Shown here: positions 57,586-64,000 of the stretch, piece by piece | How the letters are laid out: the number at the start of each line of letters is the position of its first letter | Position numbering within the stretch: the stretch's first letter is position 1 | Assembly: GCF_932526225.1 (NCBI RefSeq) | Contig: NC_064041.1 | Location: forward strand, 11,328,813 to 11,392,812 | DNA: 64,000 nt | Direction of reading: 5' to 3' | DNA from: Nematostella vectensis | Taxonomy: Eukaryota; Cnidaria; Anthozoa; Actiniaria; Edwardsiidae | Translations under genes and position numbers: made by a program | The notes under the pieces: generated by a model | The model's database searches: none | Told to the model about the DNA's origin: nothing | Seen by the model: only the letters and a program-made list of their open reading frames with translations

Positions 57586-60500
57586 ATGTCGCTAGAGGAT
57601 CCTTTCTTCGTCGTGAGAGAGTAAGTGAAATTTTCCTTTTAAATTTGCGATGTTTAAGTTATACCAAACACGTCTATTTTTTCGTTTTTTTTTAATTTAT
57701 CATATGGTGTAACATTCCAGGACCTTAAGATTGTCAGTTAGATGTAGTGAACTTTATATTTTGTCTCTTTTAATTTGCCCATGATTATCGGTATGCTAGG
57801 TTTAAGAATACTTCTCTCTTTACGAAATTTGTAAAGAAACTAGAAAGCTGTCATTGTGCTAACCTAGACAACAAACCAAATATTTTGGGCTTAATCCTGG
57901 CTGTTGGTTGACCCAACTATTCAGTCAATAGCTCAGCTGGCCGAGCCGTGCGCCGAGAATAAAGAATTTTTGTGTCGATCGTGGTGTTGACAACATCTAC
58001 GAGTTCAGCATAGACGTTTTTAAAACAAATTCACACCTTTACAAATGTCTTGCCACCAAAAGAAATAAAGCCCATTCCGACCAACAGGTTGTGGTATTTA
58101 AAATCCTTCCCCTCATAACCAGTCGAACATGTGTAAATTCAGACTGCTGGTATTATAAGAATTGAGGAAATGCTCCAGAAAATGCCCTTTTTATTTGTCG
58201 AACCATTTATTCTGAATAAAACCATTCAGCATAGTTTCCTAGGTTTGACCACCCGCGCCAAAATGGACCTTTGGGTAAAGAACGGTTCCTTGAAGTTTTC
58301 GAGCCATTTATCATGGGGAAAAGTTACATAATGCTTGTCTCTTCAGATGTAAAATTTGCCCTAAGGGAAGGGGGGGGGGGGGGGGGTCTGTCCATAATAG
58401 GGTAGAAAAATTCTACTAACCCCTTATGGGTTTTTAAAAAAAATTCCACTTTTGCTATGCCTTATTCATGTTCATGCTAATGGAACATCACATCCTTATG
58501 ATAACTGGACATAAATTTAATATTGCTTTGGTTGTGGACTAGAAAAAGATTGATTTATTAACAGAACATTATTTGTGCATTAGTTATATCTGATTTAGGG
58601 TTATAATTTTCTGTGAATATACTTTTCTTTTGCAATATCTGGGGATGAAATAGGTGTTCACCACACCTCTTTAGGGTTAACACTTTTCTGGAGAAGCGTG
58701 TGAGTTTTTATGCTTTTTGTGTGGAAAGCCCTCCCACCGGAACAGTTAGAGCCCTCCATCCTATACATGCATTCTGTATAACATCTTATTATCAATAAGA
58801 CCTCTCCTTCTACTGTTACCGCCCTATTCATAACTATAAAACCACCCCAAATCACTTTTTCAAACAGTTAAATGGAAATTAGGGAATTCTCAGACATCAC
58901 TCGAAAGCAACTTGGTGGTCTCTGTCTGCTATCTGTAGGAGCGCAACTCCTATGGTTTAAATAAAGTTGGAATGGTTTCAAGGGCTTTACAATGTTGATT
59001 TAGGATTTGAGTATAGGCATTGCATGAAATGGAAGCCAGTCCCTGACCATGAGAGAACACCAAAAGCAGCCTTAAAAAAAGCAGACAAAAAAATCTATGA
59101 AACTTGATCCTTATTTCCATTCTACTATATAAAAAAGAAATTCAGAGTGACCACATTATTGTGAATATGTAAAAATAGTTGGAGACATTTGCGATGAAAG
59201 CCATTGGGAGCCTTTAGAATAGCTTGAAACTAAATACCGATTTACTTGAAAGGCTGTCTAAAGCTTTGCCGATACTAGAAAATAGAGTCATTATTAAGCT
59301 GAAATGAGATAATGTCACCAGCATATCTCTGAAAACAGAGAAAGTAACTGATTTATAATTCTGTATTGATTCCAATAGTGCTCTCTGCAGTGTATAATGA
59401 TGATGTGACCCTGTGGTTTATGTTTAAAGCCCATGGTTTCATATGCTATGAATCCTTGTGCAAATGAGATATTCATCTCAGTTTGTGAATTAAATCAGCT
59501 TGAATCACAATTCATTTCAATTCATCCTATAACTAAAACAGCTTAATAAAATTTTAAAAGTATCAAATATTACTGGGAAAGTTGTATTTTGAAAAATGAT
59601 GCAAGTTACGAATAATCAAAACAAAAATAAAACAACATTCTTTCACAAGCTAGACCTACATGGACTTTAACCTGGCAACTCAAAATTCTTATATTTCCTG
59701 TCTTCATGCAAAATATCCCCTGACCTTAGAGAGACAAGGTATATTTTGTATTGACCTTCACTTGAAAAAATGATACAATGATTGTTGTTTTTTGTGTTTT
59801 TTTGTTTTGTTTACAAATTCCATTAGAGATAACAGTTCAACTGTGTCACCCTTTAGAGGGCAGTAATAAAATGTAAACAATTAAATGCTATTGAATGCTT
59901 TTCAACTTAACTTCAATTAGTTTGAATTTGATTTGTGACCCCCACATTGGAATTCCAATTGACAAAGTTTATAACATCTTCCACCAACCCTTAGATTGCT
60001 TCGAATTACACTATCATACCACAATGCCTTGACCAATAAGAACATACTGTAAAAAATGTACTTTTTTTCATATAAAAAAAAAATTATTGCATTATGTGAT
60101 CCTTAAAAAAGTATTAGGTTCAGAAAATAATTAAAATATTTTTTTGGCTCCAAGCAGTTACTGAAAAGATAATGAGTGATCAGGTTTTGTTATTTTTCAC
60201 CCTTTAAAAAGATATCCCAACATTATCACAGAAAACATACAATATGTTTGCTTTACTCCACAGTGAAGTGCAAAAGGCTGTGACCAATGTACAAGGCCTC
60301 TACACACGGTGGCAAGATCTACTAAATGATCCCAGGACAGTGGGAAAAGATGAATACAACTGGACAACAAATGAACTCAGAAATAACATCCGCAGTATCG
60401 AGTGGGACCTTGAGGACTTAGATGAAACAATTGGGATTGTTGAAGCCAATCCAAGAAAATTTAATATGGATCCCGCAGAGTTAAACACAAGAAAATCATT

Positions 60501-62077
60501 TGTTAAACAAACTAGGGACAGCATTAACTCCATCAAGGATCACATGAATAGCCCAGTGGCAAAAACCAAGGTGGAAAATTCATCAAGGGATGCATTGATG
60601 GGAGGAAAAAATAACAGACCCCAGGATAAATACTCGAGACTGGACCGTGAAATTGAAAGATCAAATCAGACTTTTATTGACGACCAGCAGCAACAACAGT
60701 CGGTAAGCGCTGTTCTTTTAAGTGAGCTACCTCGTAGTACTTTTCCCTTTAACTCTAAGTAGCCCTGGGGATAGGAGGAGGATGGAAAAATGATCTTGTT
60801 TTCTCGCTTTTTCAGTTATTGATGCAACAACAAGATGAACAACTAGAGATGGTTGGACACAGTGTTGGGGTTCTGAAAACCATGGGTAGAAAAATTGGAG
60901 ATGAAGTTGATGAGCAAAATGTGTAAGTGTTTGCTGTTTGTACTCTGCTTGCCATGCAGCCTACCATTAATGCTGTTTTAGCGGCCAGCTTCCAATAAGC
61001 CCTGCTTTGAATTACCATCACTAAGGTGTAAAATATGAAATATGCACCTTGCTCAAATAAGCACCCTTCCCCTACCCCCTAGGTGTAAGGACGACCAATC
61101 ACAAGAGTTGTTATTGAGCAATGAATAAGAGTACTACTCTGGTCTATTTCTTGAAGTTGTCCATGTTTTATTTCTTGCTGATCAATGCAACACAAGGCAA
61201 AGTGTATTTTGTTAAGGCCATACTCTTGTTTGATAAACTCCGCAAGGTTTTATGACATATATTTAATGTAACCTGCATTATTATTCCATTATTCCATTTC
61301 AGAATGTTGGATGATTTTGGTCACGAGTTAGAGATGACAGATTCTAAACTCAACCAAGTTGTGCTTAAAGTAGAAAAAGTGTTGAGATTATCTGATGGTA
61401 AGTGACCATGACATAATAGTTCCTTTGAACTCATTTCTCCATCCCACTCATTATATCAGAAGGTACTGTACTTGTCTTGAGAGCATCCTTTACTGATATT
61501 TCTTTTGACCTCATTCGTGGATCCCCCCTCATAATATGAGATGTTCCTTTTGGCCTCATTCCTCCAACCCCCCTCATTATATCAGATGGTTCTGTACTTT
61601 CCTTGAGAGCATCCTTTACTGATATTTTGTTATAACTCATTCCTCAATACCCCCTCATTATATCAGATGTTCCCTTGGCCTCATTCTCATTATATCAGAT
61701 GGTACTGTACTTGTCTTGAGAGCATCCTTACCTGATATTGCTGTGACCTAATTTCTTCAACCCCCTCATTGTATCAGGTAGTTCTTGCCTTGAGTACATC
61801 CTTGATGCTTTCACTTTGTACTTTTTAAGTGTGTAGACTGCACTTCCACCTTCCACTCATTCTCTTGGCCCTTTAAGATTACATACATTGGATTGAGTGG
61901 TTTCTCACCTCCTTTGCAAATTTCATGTACACTCTTTATACTTTTAAACAGATTAACCATCATTCAATTATATCAATTATTTCTGTTTTTGTTTTTTCAG
62001 ATAAGCGCCAGTGCTATGTTCTAGTTGGGCTGATAGTTCTTATGGCTATTGTTATTATCCTCTTTATATTTCTTTAA
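57586..62077 (+). CDS. STX6: Syntaxin-6, TGN/endosomal Q-SNARE
   Basis: Five exons, 57586-57620, 60264-60702, 60816-60922, 61303-61397 and 62001-62077, give 250 residues (human 255) with matching phases. MSLEDPFFVVR opens the N-terminal three-helix domain; WTTNELRNNIRSIEWDLEDL and NPRKFN are nearly identical to human syntaxin-6. A Gln-rich linker (DDQQQQQS) precedes the Qc-SNARE helix from about residue 159, with the central-layer Gln at about 192 (DEVDEQNVMLDDF). A C-terminal anchor (CYVLVGLIVLMAIVIILFIFL) ends the protein. It acts in SNARE complexes for traffic between endosomes and the trans-Golgi network. The 2.6-kb first intron holds a G run; intron 4 holds a tandem repeat. Confidence 0.96.
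61428..61800. repeat. Tandem repeat in STX6 intron 4
   Basis: About three units of roughly 120 bp share CTCATTATATCAGATGGT, TACTGTACTTGTCTTGAGAG and CATCCTTTACTGATATT, with shorter CCTCATTATATCAGA fragments repeated within each unit. Copies have drifted and partly deleted. Confidence 0.8.
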
Positions 62078-62716
62078 AGATGTTTTTCTAAATCAGCTAA
62101 TTCCCTGGCTTCATACTGGGCTAACTGTGCTTGAAGTTCTGCCATGAGGACTGGGAAACTAAGTGCTTCTCTGTTGACCCAGTGACTAGGCTGATTCTTA
62201 GTTAGATTTTGCTCTGGGGGAAGGGGGTGAGGAAGTATTTTCTCCATGAGAATCCATTATTTTAGTACAGATTTACAACAATCAGATGTATAATTATAGT
62301 TGATTCTTCAATGTAAAGATTCAGTTTCTACACACTTATTGTTGAAGGACGGACATTAGAGTCATATTTTGGAAGGGGAGGGGGAGGGTTTTGTGCACAA
62401 TAGCTTCCAAGGGTCTGAATGTCTTGCAATCTCATGTAGAGTTTGTTAATATTCATTCTTATTTTTAGGATGGTTTACCTTGATAATAAGAAAAAAAAAA
62501 CATAATTTATTTTATATTTGGGATGGGATGGGGGGACATGTAAAAATCGCATACAAAGAACTATAACAGACCATGATGACCAGATGAAAAGGCATCAAAG
62601 GAAAGTTTTATTTTACAATGATTCAACAGTTTAAGTGACAGTGTTGTAAATACAGAATGGGAGATATCTATGTATAACGAAAGTGCGTAACAAAATCGTT
62701 AATAAATATGCGATGG

Positions 62717-62740
62717 ATATATATATATATATATATATAG
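62717..62740. repeat. (AT)n microsatellite
   Basis: A run of about eleven AT dinucleotides adjoins the 3' border region of the Penelope-like element. Confidence 0.95.
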
Positions 62741-62774
62741 TGTTGGTTTGAGAAAAATACAAACTACATAGGTT

Positions 62775-62815
62775 TCCCTACAGGCCTGTTTCGTGGTTGC
62801 CCACTCATCAGGGGA
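62775..62815 (-). ncRNA. Minimal hammerhead ribozyme of Penelope-like element
   Basis: Read on the minus strand: helix I strand TCCC, conserved CTGATGAG, helix II TGG-GCAA-CCA, conserved CGAAA, short self-complementary helix III ACAGGCCTGT, then A at the cleavage site and GGGA closing helix I. Both catalytic cores are intact. Short helix III is the known form in Penelope-like retroelements, where the motif lies in the terminal repeats and may cleave as a dimer. It lies about 200 bases beyond the stop codon of the Penelope reading frame, on the same strand. Confidence 0.85.
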
Positions 62816-63010
62816 TTTAATGAGAATATTCCTACCATCGTATATATACTATTAACATTGAAATTTACATAATAATAGACTGATAGTTTTAGCTAAGGCG
62901 GTAAGAGGAACAATAGTGAGTTACATTAAATATGCGGGGCGAAAACTAACAGTGCGGAACGTGTGAAAAATTGATAGCGCGAAAATATAACGGTGACGGG
63001 ATTAACAGTT

Positions 63011-64000
63011 CTAATTGTTTCGTAGCAGGGCTTTGTTTCTGTGGCGGCACGAGGACACGAGTTCATTGCGTTTATTTAGAGTTGATAGTTTGGGTTGGCA
63101 GATGATCGTCAGCTTTTCCTTGAGGCAGAGGTTGCAACGCTTAGTGGTACTGTTGTAGGCGGAGTGGGAAGAAAGAATGCGCCATGAAATAAAGTACTCA
63201 ATCATGCTGTCCTTGAGAGTCCAGACGTGTTTGCTGAGTTCGGTGGAGTTTCTGTGTTTGGCGTGTCGGAATGATGCGGTGTGGTTTCTGTACCTGGTCT
63301 TGAAGCTGTTTTCAGTGAGCCCGACGTATGTTTCCGAGGTGTTGTTGTCTTTTCGAGTTACGGTAGCTTGGTAGATAACAGATGTCTGTAGGCAGTTTCC
63401 GTCTAAAGGGCAGGTGTCTTTCTGTCGGCAGTTGCATGTCTTGTTGTTGGTAGTGGTAGGGGCGGAGCTGGCGATCTCGGTAGCCGACGATGCGGTGATG
63501 ATGCGCTTGTTGTGGTTGTCGATGATCTGTTTGGTGTTGTTCATGCAGCTGTAACTGATTTTGATGGTGTTTCTGTTGAAGATTTTACGGAGGTGGTTGT
63601 CTTTCGGGAAGTGCTTGTCTATCAGGGTGAGGAATCTGTGGCCGATGTTGGTGCTGGTGTTCTTGCTGAAGGGCGGGTTGTACCATAGGATGTTGTTGCG
63701 TTTGCGGGTTTTACGGTTGGTTACGGTGTTGGGTTCGTAGCGTAGCGTGTAGTTGTATCCGCTATCGTCGAGTGCTTTCTGGTAAGGTGGCGCGGTCTGG
63801 TCAAAGGAGGCTTGGTCTGAAGATAGGGCAGATAGGCGTCTGTTGATACCAGCAGGGATGTTCTTGATGATGGAGGGCGGGTGGTTGCTCTCACGGTGGA
63901 CATATTGTAGCGAGGAGTTCGGCTTTGTATAAGGCTGGTGTGCATTACGTTTTAGGTCGAGGGTGACGTCTAGGAAATTGACAACTTGTTTGTTTGCCTC
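63011..64000 (-). CDS. Penelope-like element polyprotein, C-terminal part
   Basis: One minus-strand frame is open from the window edge (64000) to the stop codon at 63011, 329 residues, so the reverse-transcriptase core lies outside. The visible part starts with VVNFLDVTLDLKRN and SNHPPSIIKNIPAGINRR, the region after the RT palm in Penelope-like retroelements. RKRNNILWYNPPFSKN and a CxC-CPLDGNC cluster follow. Then comes the GIY-YIG endonuclease (ETYVGLTENSFKTRYRNH), ending with RNSTELSKHVWTLKD. These elements copy by target-primed reverse transcription, with the GIY-YIG domain nicking DNA. No stop or frameshift is seen, so the copy may be young. The hammerhead downstream supports the assignment. 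Confidence 0.92.
   Translation of the reverse strand, partial: EANKQVVNFLDVTLDLKRNAHQPYTKPNSSLQYVHRESNHPPSIIKNIPAGINRRLSALSSDQASFDQTAPPYQKALDDSGYNYTLRYEPNTVTNRKTRKRNNILWYNPPFSKNTSTNIGHRFLTLIDKHFPKDNHLRKIFNRNTIKISYSCMNNTKQIIDNHNKRIITASSATEIASSAPTTTNNKTCNCRQKDTCPLDGNCLQTSVIYQATVTRKDNNTSETYVGLTENSFKTRYRNHTASFRHAKHRNSTELSKHVWTLKDSMIEYFISWRILSSHSAYNSTTKRCNLCLKEKLTIICQPKLSTLNKRNELVSSCRHRNKALLRNN

Noticed and set aside
57925-57965. tRNA-like TAGCTCAGCTGGCCGAGC
   Set aside because: No B box or cloverleaf downstream; at most a short SINE remnant or chance.
1-64000. CRISPR arrays, operons, bacterial ribosome-binding sites
   Set aside because: Tandem repeats here lack repeat-spacer structure, and intron-containing genes show a eukaryotic nuclear context.

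Overview
The window looks like nuclear DNA of an animal, most likely an anthozoan cnidarian such as a sea anemone. The genes are intron-rich with canonical GT-AG introns, and their protein lengths and exon phases match well-known metazoan families. Intergenic DNA is AT-rich and crowded with small inverted-repeat elements, long G/C homopolymers and minisatellites. No bacterial or organellar features are seen. The species call is an inference.

Layout. 1-7.3 kb: repeats only, including a 3.2-kb element with long inverted ends that holds a tRNA-derived SINE and a broken transposon-associated gene. 7.36-12.15 kb: ADF/cofilin in two exons; its 4.3-kb intron is filled by a 1.9-kb hexamer-based satellite and a 55-bp minisatellite. 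12.2-13.9 kb: a non-autonomous DNA element with opposed arrays of a 15-17-bp motif. 15.6-19.6 kb: a decayed Gypsy-like LTR retrotransposon body. 20.97-24.06 kb: an SBF-like (SLC10A7-related) membrane transporter. 24.69-26.84 kb (minus): ribosomal protein L28, whose probable TOP-type leader exon lies at about 27.9 kb, head to head with ODR4 (28.05-35.50 kb, plus, 11 exons). 38.76-39.27 kb: an intronless PH-domain protein. 42.42-43.27 kb (minus): a KCNMB-like BK-channel beta subunit. 43.59-46.96 kb: a 3.4-kb DNA transposon with 29-bp ends, a frameshifted DDE-like transposase and ten copies of a 15-bp motif. 49.59-53.03 kb (minus): an intronless 1145-residue P1B heavy-metal ATPase with a cysteine-rich N-terminus. 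57.59-62.08 kb: syntaxin-6 in five exons. 62.78-64.0 kb (minus): the 3' part of a Penelope-like element with GIY-YIG domain and hammerhead ribozyme.

The host genes do not form one pathway. ODR4 (ER/Golgi receptor trafficking), syntaxin-6 (TGN/endosome SNARE) and the transporters are membrane-system genes, but nothing in the sequence shows that they act together. The observations most worth pursuing are the two transposons built on clustered short motifs (12.2-13.9 and 43.6-47.0 kb), the RPL28/ODR4 shared promoter, the cnidarian KCNMB-like gene, and the unusual metal ATPase. Gene models were spliced by hand from the DNA; exon borders are given in each entry.
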